From NCBI GenBank assembly GCA_029547025.1, contig JAKPQA010000020.1, forward strand, positions 1 to 46,947: a stretch of 46,947 bases of DNA, written 5' to 3'. Source of the DNA: Armatimonadota bacterium (GTDB lineage: Bacteria > Armatimonadota > Zipacnadia > UBA1398 > JAKPQA01). Under the pieces are notes generated by a model that was not told the origin of the DNA, did no database searches, and saw only the letters and a program-made list of their open reading frames with translations. Shown piece by piece: positions 35,211-45,200 of the stretch; the first letter of the stretch is position 1; every line of letters begins with the position of its first letter. The position numbers and the translations under genes are program-made.

Positions 35211-38174
35211 ATGAGAATCGCCTCTGTCCTGTGCCTCTCGGCCTGCTCGTGCGTCACCGCGGCCTGGTCCCAGGCCCCGCGCAACATGGGGGTCACGCTC
35301 AACGGCGAGGCCGAATTGGCGGAGCCGCTGGCATACGACGTATGGCACACCATCGTGGCCTCGTACCGCTACCCGGGTGCCATCGACCTACTGACCAACA
35401 CCTACGTGGTCATCGCCAGGGGCGGCGACCAGCGAAGCGGGTTCTACATCGGCTACCACCTGCCGCGGAACGAGCTGGCCATCGTCAAGCACGGGTTCTG
35501 GAACGAGGCGGAGGCCACCGGCGCGCCCGGCGAGGCCGGCAAGATCATCGAGAACGACCAGGGCTTCCTGGACTGCGAGCACACCACGGTGACCCGGACG
35601 GCTGACGACATCACGGTCTCCTACCGCATCCGCCTCAAGCCCGGTGTCCTCAAGGGAACGTGCAATGTGTTCCAGTATGTGGAGGACAAGGACGTCCGGT
35701 ACGATGGATTCACCATCGTGGGCTCCGTGACCGTGGGGGAGGATGCCGGAGTGCACCGCACCGACATGCCCGACAGGTGGCGGAACTCGCTGAAGCCCGA
35801 TGGCAAGCCCTCGGAGCCGCTGCTGCTGGCCGAAGGGGGCAAGGCCCGGTACGCGCTCGTCGTTCCGGCGGACGCCCAGCGGATCGAGCAGAAGGCCGCG
35901 GCTGACCTCCGCGCCAACCTTCAGATGATCTGCAATGCGGAGTTTCAGATCGTCAGCGAAGCAGAGGCCGTGGCGGACGCCGGCCCCTTTGTCAGCGTGG
36001 GCCGAACGGCCTTGCTGGCCGGGTCCCGCTGCAAGTGGAAGGACGCGGACTTGGCCGCCGAGGGCTATGCCATCGAGGTCGCGGGGGACAACGTGTACCT
36101 CTACGGCGGCACCGGCCGCGGCCTGATGAACGCGGCCTACTCGCTGCTCGAGGAGGACCTGGGCTGCCGATGGTACTCGACCACCTCGGTCGACACGCCT
36201 CGGATGGACCGACTCGAGGTGCGCCTGGTACCACGGAAGTACGTGCCCGTGCTCGAGCTCCGCGACCCCTACATCCTGAAGATGCACGACCCCACGTGGT
36301 CGCTGCGGAACAAGACGAACACGCCGCACGCACGGGTCCCGATGTCGTGGGGTGGCAGCATCCGGTACCACCACATGGGCCACACCTACGCCAGGTACTT
36401 CCCGACGGAGCAGTACTTCGCCGAGCACCCCGAGTACTACGCATTGGTCAACGGCAAGCGTCAGCCCAGCCAGCTCTGCCACACCAACGAGGATGTCATC
36501 CGGCTGAGCATCGAGAAGACGCTGGACATCTTCCGCACGTACCCCGAGGTGACCGTGACAGCCATCGGCCCCAACGACGGCCGGGGCTTCTGCGATTGCC
36601 CGAACTGCCGGAAGCTCGACGAGGAGAACGGAGGCCGGTCGGGCAGCTTCTTCTACATGGTCAACCGGATCGCTGAGGGCGTGAAGCGCGAGTTCCCGAA
36701 CAACCATCTGATCTGCCTGGCGTATCTCGACTACGCCAGGCCGCCCACGAACTTCCGAGTGGACGACTACGTCATCGTGCAGCTCTGCACCGACTCGCAC
36801 GCCTGGAAGTACCAGTTCTGCTTCTTCGAGGAGTCCGACGAGTTCCAAGCCATCGAGAAGGCCTGGCAAGCCGCGGGCGCCAACGTGTTCGTCTGGGACT
36901 ACACAACCGACTACGTCCACTACCTGGTCCCGATGGCGAACTGGCCGGTGGTGGCGGAGAACACGCGGTTCCACATCCGGCATGGCGTCAAGGGCATCAT
37001 GTATGAGTCGGAGTGCAACGACATCGACGAGATGCGGGCCTGGGTCTGGGCCAAGCAGCTCTGGGACCCCGAGCTGGACACGAAGGAGCTGATGGAAGAC
37101 TTCGTGTTCGGCTACTACAAGGAGGCCGCGCAGCCCATCTGGGACTACCAGATGCGGATGTGGGACTACTGGGAGCGCTGGCACAAGGTGCCGCACGAGT
37201 GCGGCGTGGCTTCGGACAACCCACTGCTCAACAACCTGCAGTGCTCCTATGCGCCCGATGGGCCCATGTTCGGCTCCGAGTTCATGCGGGCCATGCGGCG
37301 CGACTTCACCGAGGCCGAACGGCTCGCCCAGAGCGATGAGATCCGCGCACGGGTTCGGCGGGCGAAGCTTCCACTGCTCTACCTCGAGCTCTGCCAGGGC
37401 CTCGGCTACTACACCGAGTTCGGCGACTTCGTCGACGGCGCGGCACTACATCGGCCCAAGGCTGCCAAGGCGTCCTTTCAGCTCGTGCTCGACGAGTTCG
37501 TCGCGAGCTGCAAGGCGAGCGAGCTGACAACACTGGGCATCCCGACCACGGTCGACCGCATCAGCACCAAGTGGCAGGCGTGCATCGACTCCGACAGCCC
37601 TCCACTGGAGCGCGTCTACCTGCCGGCGGAGTGGGCGTTCGCCGCGGACCGCGAGGATCGTGGGGTCGTCGAGAAGTGGTTCGCCGAGCCGCGGTACTAC
37701 GAGGCGGCAGCCGGGTTCACCATCGCGACCGACCCCGACCACTACTCGCCGCCCCATCTGCCGAAGGGCATCGCGCGGCTGCACATCAACCGCGGCTTCG
37801 GGTGGGAGCAGCAGGGCTTCCCTGGCCTCGACGGGTATGGCTGGTACTTCCAGACCATCACGGTCCCCGAGGAGCTGGCCGCGAAGCCACACCTCTACCT
37901 GTACCTGCGCGGCGTGAACGAAGAGGCATGGGTGTACGTCAACGGAGAACTCGCCTTCGAGCGCACGCTGGCCGCAACGAGCAGGAGCCCGGGCGACCTC
38001 GCCGGGGCGCCATTTGGCTTCGACGCGAAGCGTTGGCTGAAGCCGGGCGATGGCAACCAGATCGCGATCCGCGTCATGCACTCAACCGGCCTGGGCGGCA
38101 TCTGCGCGCCGGCCATGCTCGTCGGCACGGAGGAAGAGCGGACCACAGAGCAGCTGGACGCCTACCGGCTGTAG
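35211..38174 (+). CDS. Secreted DUF4838 protein, alpha-glucuronidase-like
   Basis: ATG at 35211, GGAGG five bases ahead, overlapping the stop of the amidohydrolase remnant; 987 residues. Signal peptide to about residue 22. An N-terminal beta-rich region (25-190) is followed by a GH67N/GH20b-like domain (about 205-300: RYALVVPADAQRIEQKAAAD), then the DUF4838 barrel (about 400-680) with DGRGFCDCPNCRKLDEE, a CxxC-type pair, and NLICLAYLDY-like strand NHLICLAYLDYARPP, and the EC-rich loop GIMYESECNDIDEMR. The C-terminus (about 800-985) is a galactose-binding-like beta-sandwich (YLYLRGVNEEAWVYVNGE). DUF4838 domains resemble GH67/GH20 barrels and sit in glycan-degradation loci; the Glu in YESE is a candidate catalytic residue by analogy only. 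Confidence 0.85.
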   Translation: MRIASVLCLSACSCVTAAWSQAPRNMGVTLNGEAELAEPLAYDVWHTIVASYRYPGAIDLLTNTYVVIARGGDQRSGFYIGYHLPRNELAIVKHGFWNEAEATGAPGEAGKIIENDQGFLDCEHTTVTRTADDITVSYRIRLKPGVLKGTCNVFQYVEDKDVRYDGFTIVGSVTVGEDAGVHRTDMPDRWRNSLKPDGKPSEPLLLAEGGKARYALVVPADAQRIEQKAAADLRANLQMICNAEFQIVSEAEAVADAGPFVSVGRTALLAGSRCKWKDADLAAEGYAIEVAGDNVYLYGGTGRGLMNAAYSLLEEDLGCRWYSTTSVDTPRMDRLEVRLVPRKYVPVLELRDPYILKMHDPTWSLRNKTNTPHARVPMSWGGSIRYHHMGHTYARYFPTEQYFAEHPEYYALVNGKRQPSQLCHTNEDVIRLSIEKTLDIFRTYPEVTVTAIGPNDGRGFCDCPNCRKLDEENGGRSGSFFYMVNRIAEGVKREFPNNHLICLAYLDYARPPTNFRVDDYVIVQLCTDSHAWKYQFCFFEESDEFQAIEKAWQAAGANVFVWDYTTDYVHYLVPMANWPVVAENTRFHIRHGVKGIMYESECNDIDEMRAWVWAKQLWDPELDTKELMEDFVFGYYKEAAQPIWDYQMRMWDYWERWHKVPHECGVASDNPLLNNLQCSYAPDGPMFGSEFMRAMRRDFTEAERLAQSDEIRARVRRAKLPLLYLELCQGLGYYTEFGDFVDGAALHRPKAAKASFQLVLDEFVASCKASELTTLGIPTTVDRISTKWQACIDSDSPPLERVYLPAEWAFAADREDRGVVEKWFAEPRYYEAAAGFTIATDPDHYSPPHLPKGIARLHINRGFGWEQQGFPGLDGYGWYFQTITVPEELAAKPHLYLYLRGVNEEAWVYVNGELAFERTLAATSRSPGDLAGAPFGFDAKRWLKPGDGNQIAIRVMHSTGLGGICAPAMLVGTEEERTTEQLDAYRL

Positions 38175-38233
38175 CGGCCAGGCAGTAGTCGCACAGGGCG
38201 ATGGTGCTTCGAGAGGGCCGAGCTGAATCCGAC

Positions 38234-38258
38234 GGGGGAAGCGCGGCGCGCTTCCCCC
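38234..38258. terminator. Bidirectional hairpin terminator
   Basis: GGGGGAAGCGC-GGC-GCGCTTCCCCC, a perfect 11-bp stem with a 3-nt loop, lies between the convergent DUF4838 and oxidoreductase genes. No long T-tract follows on either strand, but the stem is very stable and the position ideal. Confidence 0.75.
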
Positions 38259-38288
38259 GCTCGCTCGTTCTCTCGCGATGAACCGGTG

Positions 38289-39464
38289 CTACATGTCGAC
38301 CCAGGCGCCGGCCTTCGATGCGCTCTCGACGGACTTCTCGACGAACAGGATGCCCATGTGCCCGTCGGCCACGGTGGCATACTTCGAGCCGTCGGCCTCG
38401 GTGTAGGTGCCGGCCTGATAGGCTCGCACGTCGGCCTCGAAACAGCGGTGGAGCCGGGCGAACGCGTCGTGGAAGGCCTCCGGGTGGCCCGAGGGGATCG
38501 TGGGCTCAGCCATCAAGTCGGCAGGTAGGTCGCCCAGGAAGCCGTCATTGGGCTGGACCTCGCCGCGCCAGTAGACCCGATCGGGCTGACCCTTGAGGTG
38601 GATCGTCAGGCTCTCCGGCTCCTCCTGGACCCATCGCAAGGTGCCCTTGGTGCCATTCACCTCGATGCCGAGGTCGTTCTTGTGGCCGATGGCGATCTGA
38701 GAGGCGCGGACCAGCGCCCGTCCCCCATTCGAGAGCTGGCAGTAGACGGTGAAGTGGTCATCGAGCTGCCGCCCGGCGACGAAGGTCTCAAGCTGAGCCG
38801 ACAACTTCACCACGTCGAGACCGGTGACGAAGCGCAGCTGCATCAGTGCATGAGTGCCAATGTCCCCTCCGCAGCAGCTCTTGCCGGCGCGCTTGGGGTC
38901 GACGCGCCACTCGGCCTGCATGGAGCCCTGATCCTCGGTCCGGCCGGCCAGCCAGCCCTGCAGATAGTAGGAGTCCACCCAGCGGACGTCGCCGATCAGT
39001 CCACTTCTCACGATGTGGCGCGCCAGGCGGCTCGTCCAGTGCCCGAGGTACGTGTGCGAGACGCCGAAGGGGATCCTCTTCGCCTTGACGGCCTCCACCA
39101 GCTGGGCCGCTTCGTCGAGTGTCACCGTCAGAGGCTTCTCGCAGAACACGGGAATGCCCGCCTGGATGCACTTCATGGCTGGATCGAAGTGAACATGGTT
39201 CGGCGTCACGATCAGCGCGTAGTCGATGCCCTCTCCCCTGGGCTTGGCTGACTCCTGAGCGATCAGGTCGTTGTAGTTCGTGTAGCCCTGGATCGGGTAT
39301 GCCCAGTTCTCGGCCTCCTGCATCGCGATGGCCGGGTCCGGGTGCAGCGCGGCGCACGTCACGCGGCGCGTCCCGTCAAAGTGAATGGCTTTCTGATGCG
39401 GCTGGACGATGAACGCGCCGCCACCACCACCGATGAGACCGACATTCAGCGGCCGTTGTGCCAT
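38289..39464 (-). CDS. Gfo/Idh/MocA-family oxidoreductase
   Basis: ATG at 39464 with AAGGGAG close ahead; the frame to 39530 adds no family content. 391 residues. The Rossmann start is NVGLIGGGGGAF (G-x-G-x-x-G variant), then IVTPNHVHF and the family's EKP motif in FCEKPLT (Lys110), and a GGDIGTHALMQ segment carrying the conserved Asp/His pair of the active site. No signal peptide, so a cytoplasmic NAD(P)-dependent dehydrogenase acting on a sugar, inositol or related polyol; the substrate is not readable from sequence. It is the only clearly cytoplasmic enzyme in the glycan island and diverges from the DUF4855 gene. Confidence 0.93.
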   Translation of the reverse strand: MAQRPLNVGLIGGGGGAFIVQPHQKAIHFDGTRRVTCAALHPDPAIAMQEAENWAYPIQGYTNYNDLIAQESAKPRGEGIDYALIVTPNHVHFDPAMKCIQAGIPVFCEKPLTVTLDEAAQLVEAVKAKRIPFGVSHTYLGHWTSRLARHIVRSGLIGDVRWVDSYYLQGWLAGRTEDQGSMQAEWRVDPKRAGKSCCGGDIGTHALMQLRFVTGLDVVKLSAQLETFVAGRQLDDHFTVYCQLSNGGRALVRASQIAIGHKNDLGIEVNGTKGTLRWVQEEPESLTIHLKGQPDRVYWRGEVQPNDGFLGDLPADLMAEPTIPSGHPEAFHDAFARLHRCFEADVRAYQAGTYTEADGSKYATVADGHMGILFVEKSVESASKAGAWVDM

Positions 39465-39640
39465 GGGATCTCCCTTCCTGGGATGCCGATGTAGTGGCCG
39501 CGGGACCGCGGTGGACAGGGCATTGCCCACCGCGGGCTTCCACGACCACGTCGGGTCTTCTTCTCCTCAAGGCCCGAGGACTCCTGGTGCGCGCCCCGAA
39601 AGGGCACTCAGACTGAGCCCGTCTCGGGAGGTGTTGCCCC

Positions 39641-42127
39641 GTGGGGCATGTGCACTGGTGGCCGCTCATCGCGTTCGTGTCTGCGAGTCCCGCGTTCGCG
39701 GCCTACCTGACGCCCGCCCAGGCCGGATTCCGGGACTGCGCGCTGATCTACGAGCGGCCCCAGCGGACGGTTGAGGACCTCACGCCCCTGGTGGCGCGTC
39801 TCGATCCGGACGGCAAGCCGGTGGGGTGGCTCTTTGACTCCTTCCTCTTCCTCCGCTACAGCGCGGGGCCGTTCACGGGCGCGAGCTACTACAACGGTCC
39901 GACGAACCAGGCGGACTGGGCCGCGTCGCTCGACACCTGGTTCGAGCCCGGCCGAGACCTGGCGGCCCTCGATGAGGCCGTTCGGGTGGCTTCCGCCGCC
40001 CTGGGGCCCCCCGCCGGGCCGCGGCAGGTCATCATCAGCATCCACTATCCGTCCCGGGGGCAGAAGAACTTCGGCGATGTCGACGGCGACGGAGTCAGCG
40101 AGGATCTGTCGAGCCAGAACGGCCGCGAGAGGGTGGTGCGTTGGTATATCGACGAGGCCCGAGAGCGGTTCGAGCGCGCCCACTTGCCGAACTTGGCCCT
40201 CTGGGGCTTCTACTGGATGAACGAGGACACCCAGCCTACGGATGCGGCCGTCATTCGGGCGGCGTCGGCACTCATCCACGAGCGCGGGCTGCGGTTCGCC
40301 TGGATACCCTACTACCGTGCCTCTGGGTTCGACCGATGCACGGAACTCGGGTTCGACGCCGCCTTCCATCAGCCCAACTATGCCTTCGTCTCCGACCACA
40401 GAGGGCGCGTGCGGTCCGACCGGCTGGTGGAAGCCTCGGCACTGGCGGAGCGACTCGGGATGGGCGTCGAGATCGAGATCGGGTACTCGCCCGATACCGA
40501 CTTGCGGACTCGCGAGATCTTCTACGACTACCTGGCCTTCGGCGCGCCCGAGCTGTGTGGCTACCAGGAGGGAGCCAAGGCCTACTACTTCAGCCTCGAC
40601 GTCTTTCCGCGCCTGGCGCGAGCAGTCGACCCGGGTGCTCGCGCGACCTACGATGCGCTCTGCGACTTCATCGAGGGCAAGCGAGTCGCGCCGCTGACCA
40701 CTCTCGGACGGGCCCGAACAGTGGCTGGGGAGGCCGATGGTCTTCGCGAGGCACCTCTCCTGACGGACGGACTCGTGTCCACTGCGCAGCGGCCCGAGGG
40801 GCGTACCGTACGGGTACCGGGTCAGGGCGGCATGGTGCTCGCTGAGTTCGACGAGCCCAGCCCGCTGGCCGAGATCGAGATCGGCGTCCAGCGCCCGAGG
40901 GACGCCGCGTGGACTGGCCTCGTCGTCGCCGAGATCCGTCGCGCCGGCGACCGCCCGTGGGAGCCCGGCGGCTGGGTCCGCGCTCTGGTACCGCAGCAGA
41001 CCACAATCGAGAAGGTGCGCTCGGTCATCGCGGTCCCTCTGGCGGGTGAGTTGGCTCAGGCGGTGCGGTTGAGGTTCGACGGCGCGCCCGGTGCGGCGCC
41101 CCTTGAGGTCGACGAGATCACGCGAACGACGCCGTTCGTCCCCCACGTCGCCACGGGTGGGTCCCTCGCCCTCAACTGCCCCTACACGATCACGCCGCCC
41201 CCCGCTCAGCATTACCCCGACCGCGGAGGTCAGCTCACCGACGGCGAGGTCTCGACTGAAGGATTCGGGCAGGGACGGAGCGTGGGGTGGCAGGGCCAGG
41301 ACGTGACCCTGCTTATTGACCTGGGGGCACCACGGACGATCGACAGTATCGTCGTCCACTGCGACGGAGGCGGCTATGCGGCGGTCAACTTCCCTACGGC
41401 CGTCGAGGCGGCTTTCTACACTCGACGACCTCCGGCGTGCCACAGGGACGGGGGGGTGGGAGCGGCTCCGGCGTTCGCCGGTAGCCCGCTGGTGGCCGAT
41501 GCGCCCCAGTTCGTGGTGGACCACCGCGGGCCGGGCGGCGAGAACACCGAGAACCTCCAGGGCCACCTCGCACTGGCCCCGGTTCGGGCCGTGGAGGGGG
41601 CACGATGGGTCTCCATTCGGCTTCAGGCGCACGGCTGGCTCATGGTGAGTGAGGTGGAGGTGCTGAGCGGCGGTCGCAACGTGGCCCGGGGTGCGGCGTA
41701 CGAGTTCTGGCCGCGGCCCAGTCCGCCGCCGGGCATACGCTATGCCGACGACGGGATCCGGCTCACCGATGGCATCATCGCCCAGGGATTCGACCCCGCG
41801 CTCATCGCCGGATGGTCGGACGTGCCAGAGGCGGAAGTCACCGTGGACCTGGGTGGGCCACACACCATCCGCCAGGTCACCATTCACACGTTGGGCGGAG
41901 GGCGGTACGGTATCGTGGCGCCCGGTAGGGTGCTGCTCGAGACCTCGACGGACGGCGAGGCGTGGACCGAGGCCGGCGCCCAGGACCTGTCAGACCCCCA
42001 TGATGATACCCTCGCCTCGATGGCGACGGCTCTGCCCGTGGCCGATGGCACGATGGCCCGCTACGTCCGGGTGCGCTTGCAGGGCCTGGCGGGATGGGCC
42101 ATGCTGAGCGAGGTCGAGGTGCGATAG
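39641..42127 (+). CDS. Secreted DUF4855 protein with C-terminal discoidin-like domains
   Basis: GTG at 39641 after GGGAGGTG (about eight bases); 828 residues, signal peptide 1-21 (WWPLIAFVSASPAFA). Residues about 25-340 are a DUF4855 TIM-barrel-like domain: WLFDSFLFL, YPSRGQKNFGDVDGDG, LALWGFYWMNEDTQ, FAWIPYYRASGFDR, FDAAFHQPNYAF and MGVEIEIGYSPDTDLR. Two discoidin/F5-8C-like beta-sandwiches follow (about 350-500 and 500-825), the last with TDGIIAQGFDP, VTVDLGGPHTIRQVTIHT and the final YVRVRLQGLAGWAMLSEVEV. The family is common beside polysaccharide-degrading genes and is probably a glycosidase-like barrel, but the reaction is not known. It is followed 85 bp on by the heparinase fusion. Confidence 0.85.
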   Translation: MGHVHWWPLIAFVSASPAFAAYLTPAQAGFRDCALIYERPQRTVEDLTPLVARLDPDGKPVGWLFDSFLFLRYSAGPFTGASYYNGPTNQADWAASLDTWFEPGRDLAALDEAVRVASAALGPPAGPRQVIISIHYPSRGQKNFGDVDGDGVSEDLSSQNGRERVVRWYIDEARERFERAHLPNLALWGFYWMNEDTQPTDAAVIRAASALIHERGLRFAWIPYYRASGFDRCTELGFDAAFHQPNYAFVSDHRGRVRSDRLVEASALAERLGMGVEIEIGYSPDTDLRTREIFYDYLAFGAPELCGYQEGAKAYYFSLDVFPRLARAVDPGARATYDALCDFIEGKRVAPLTTLGRARTVAGEADGLREAPLLTDGLVSTAQRPEGRTVRVPGQGGMVLAEFDEPSPLAEIEIGVQRPRDAAWTGLVVAEIRRAGDRPWEPGGWVRALVPQQTTIEKVRSVIAVPLAGELAQAVRLRFDGAPGAAPLEVDEITRTTPFVPHVATGGSLALNCPYTITPPPAQHYPDRGGQLTDGEVSTEGFGQGRSVGWQGQDVTLLIDLGAPRTIDSIVVHCDGGGYAAVNFPTAVEAAFYTRRPPACHRDGGVGAAPAFAGSPLVADAPQFVVDHRGPGGENTENLQGHLALAPVRAVEGARWVSIRLQAHGWLMVSEVEVLSGGRNVARGAAYEFWPRPSPPPGIRYADDGIRLTDGIIAQGFDPALIAGWSDVPEAEVTVDLGGPHTIRQVTIHTLGGGRYGIVAPGRVLLETSTDGEAWTEAGAQDLSDPHDDTLASMATALPVADGTMARYVRVRLQGLAGWAMLSEVEVR

Positions 42128-42212
42128 CGGACCTCGGCCCATCGGCCTGGACGGGCTTGGCCGGGTCGCATGTTTTGCCGTGGCTATGGTTATGGACAGG
42201 GGGATCGATCCC

Positions 42213-45200
42213 ATGCTCCAACGCAGACACGCCCACTTCGCTTGGTTGGCGGCGCTGTTGGTTGTCTGGGCCGTGCCGGCATCCGCACTGGAGCTGCTCG
42301 GGCGCGACGGTCCGGTGGTCTGGCAGGCCGAGGATGCGAAACCGTCGGGTCAGTGGCAGCGCATCTCGCGATCGGACGCGGACGGCGGTGCGTTCGTCCA
42401 GGTGGACGGCGAGGGCACGCTCGAGTTTCGCTTCGCCACGACATCGCCGACCACGCTCCGCGTGTGGCCCGTCTGGTGGCAGCACGGGCCGTGCCGGGCT
42501 GCGTGGCGCTTTCCCTATCCTTTGGAGCGCGCGCTGGGACCCGACGCCGTCGACACCATGGGCGGGCTCGTGTGTTTCACGGCCCCCTGCGCGGGCCGGG
42601 TCGGCGTGGTCGACGGCGCTGACGAGAAGCTCGTTCGGTCGATCGATGTGGGAGGCTATCTGGCCGATCTGGTGGCCGATCCAGATCGGGGAGTGGTCTG
42701 GGTCGCCGATGCCCTGGGGGCACGCGTGGTCGCCATCGATCCGCAGAACGGCACCCAGCGGGCTGAGGTCACGGTCCCCCAGGAGCCCTGGTCGCTGCTC
42801 CTGCACGAAGGCCAGCTGCTCGTGGCGTGCCGTGAAGGCAAGAGCATCGCGACGGTGGACCCGGCCTCCGCCCGGGTCGTGCGCCTGGTGCAGACCCCGG
42901 CATGCCCCACGAACCTGAGCCTCGCCCCGGGTGATGATGGCCGCGTCGTGGTGCGCTTCGAGCCGGCCATCTTCACCATGGCTGACGGCACGCCGCAGGC
43001 CGTGGACCGGCTCGAGTGCCCGGCTGGCGAGAACCGCGCCAAGGCGAAGGCGGGGCGGACAACCTTCGAGGCCCCGGAGGCCGACACCCTACGGGCCACG
43101 GCCGGTGGCAAGACCACCGAGATCCGGTTCGCCGAGTCGCTGGGCACCGGGAGAGCAACGGGGCTGGTTCCGGTGGGGCAGACGCTGTTCTTCACGGTGC
43201 CGGAGACCGGGAGAGTCGGGGTGATCGAAGCCGAGGGCACCGCGGTCGCGGCCGCCATTGACGTGGGAGGTAGCCCGGCCGATATGTGCCTCGACGCCGG
43301 GCGGGGCCAGCTCTGGGTGGCGGACTCCGCGAGCGACCGAGTCGTCGTGATCGACGCCAAGACCCGGGCAGTTGCGGCCGAGGTGCGGGGGGTAGGGCAG
43401 GGGCCCCGCTCGATCACGTACGTCAACGAGGTCGCCATTCAACGGCCCTACCTGCTCCCTCCCACTCGTATCGACCGCGTGTTCGTGGTGAGTGGTGAGG
43501 GCCGCAGCCTGACTGTGATCGATGCGGGGGAGCGGCGAGTCATCGCCCGCCAGAGCCTGGACGGCCCGGGCCGCCGGGTGGCCGCCATTCCCACCCCTCC
43601 CAACGGCTGGTGGCCCAACATGGCCGACGACCGCATGGCCTTCGCTCTCACGCCCCGCGTGGCGGCGGAGCTCGACCCGGCGCTGCTGTCGGGAGCCGAT
43701 CTGGCTCCGGCCGCGTCCACCATGGCCCTGCCGAGTTCGCTCCAGCGGCGAGGGAAGACCGTGGCACGTTTCGGGGCCGCGGCCCGTGAGAAGACCTTCA
43801 CGGCCGACAACCAGCTTGTTCTGGGTGTCGATGGCCGCCGGTGGGTCGACGTCTCGGCAGTGACCGACCCGCAGCTCGCCCCGGCGCGGGCTCTGACCGA
43901 GGAGGATCAGCCCGGCTCGATCACCGTGAGCCTCGATGGCGGCCCGGAGTTCGACTGGACGCGCCAGGTCTGGATGGCGCCAACCAACGAGGCGTTCCTG
44001 GTCAACGGGTCGGAGAGCTTCGCGCAGTGGAACGCGCCGGCGTTCGAGATCGAGCCGGGCGAGCACGTGATCCGCGTGCGCGCCACCGAGAATGGCGTGG
44101 CGCTCGATGCCCTGCGGGCGTGGCGCTCGGGGGAGGGGGTGTGCGATGTTCGCCTCACGCCTCTCCCCGAGGCGGCCCATGCGGGCGTCACTCTCCCCGG
44201 CTACTACGGCGTCTTCTACGACAACGAGAGCCCCGAGTTCCGGCTGACGCTGAGCAGTCTGACCGATGGGGCCACGACCGTCGGCGGCACGTATGAGCTA
44301 CGCAACTATATGGGCGAGGTGGTCGACGGTGGCACGCTCGAACCGGTGACCTTGCGGCCGGGCAGTCCACGGGATGTGAACCTGCGCTTCACGCCCACGG
44401 AGACGGGACGGTTCCATCTGACGGTGCACGTGAACACCGAGCAGGGCCCGATCGCGAGGACATTCGACTTCGCGCGCCTCCCGAAGCTCGAACACCCGCG
44501 GCTCATCTACCGAGCGGACCAGAAGGAGGCCATTCGGCGGCGCATCGCCGAGCACCCGCGCCTGTTCGCCCGTTACACCGCATGGCTGCGGCGCAAGTCG
44601 GCCGAGACGGGCGGACGGTTCCCGGAGCGGTTCATGCCACCGGGACTCACTGCGGCCGATCTCGTCACGGCGCGACCCGAAGGCATGTCCGCCGATGACG
44701 CGGGGAACGCCTACGCGTGGCGCATGTACGAGCTGGGTTGGCGGATCCTGGCATGTCAGTTCGCCTCGGAGTTCCTCGAGCCAGAGGGCGAGCGCGTCCT
44801 GGGCCAACGCGTGGACGAGCTCCTGGGCAAGGGGAAGACGGACTACTACTGCGAGTTCCACCACCATGGGCCCTTCTTCCCGGGGGCCGTCGCGGGGGCG
44901 TGGGACATGGCCCCCGCGAGTACCCGGAACAGCACCAAGCTCAAGGAGACCTTCGAGGACCGGCTGGGCGACATGAACGTCTATCCGTGGACACTGGTCA
45001 CCCTGGAGGAGCCCATCACGCCCCAGACACGGGCCACGGTTGCCAAGATCATGCAGTGGGAGAACAACCTCGAGAACTACTTCGCCGTGCACCAGGGCAC
45101 CCGCGGCGGGTCATGGTGGCAGAATCCGTGGACCGGGTGCAACTGCCCGGTGCATGGCCAGGTGCTCGGCTTCCTGTTCTCGAGCAACCTGCTCGGCGAG

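Larger units (their letters stand above)
34419..35214 (+). pseudogene. Remnant of the second amidohydrolase domain, broken by stop, element insertion and frameshift
   Basis: After the TAA the frame reads DTAEVQAEMARGCDG... to NGYP (34419-34511). The reading is then broken by the element at 34517-34879. Excising 34509-34879 joins NGYP to EDGPNIRLACEFCHERG in frame. A second break near 34988-34992 (CTGCCCGAG, where CTGGCCCGAG would keep frame) fits loss of one G; beyond it the next frame reads REYPNATLITGHLATDDEY... to a TGA at 35214 that overlaps the DUF4838 start. The metal-ligand motif FGSDAP is FGSVAP here, and the 'GGN..RLL' end seen in the first domain is missing. Three separate lesions show long-standing decay. 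The coupled stop-start with the next gene suggests the intact gene belonged to this operon. Confidence 0.9.

Noticed and set aside
39608-41887. 759-residue minus-strand frame
   Set aside because: Antisense of the DUF4855 gene; no start signal, no signal peptide, low-complexity composition.
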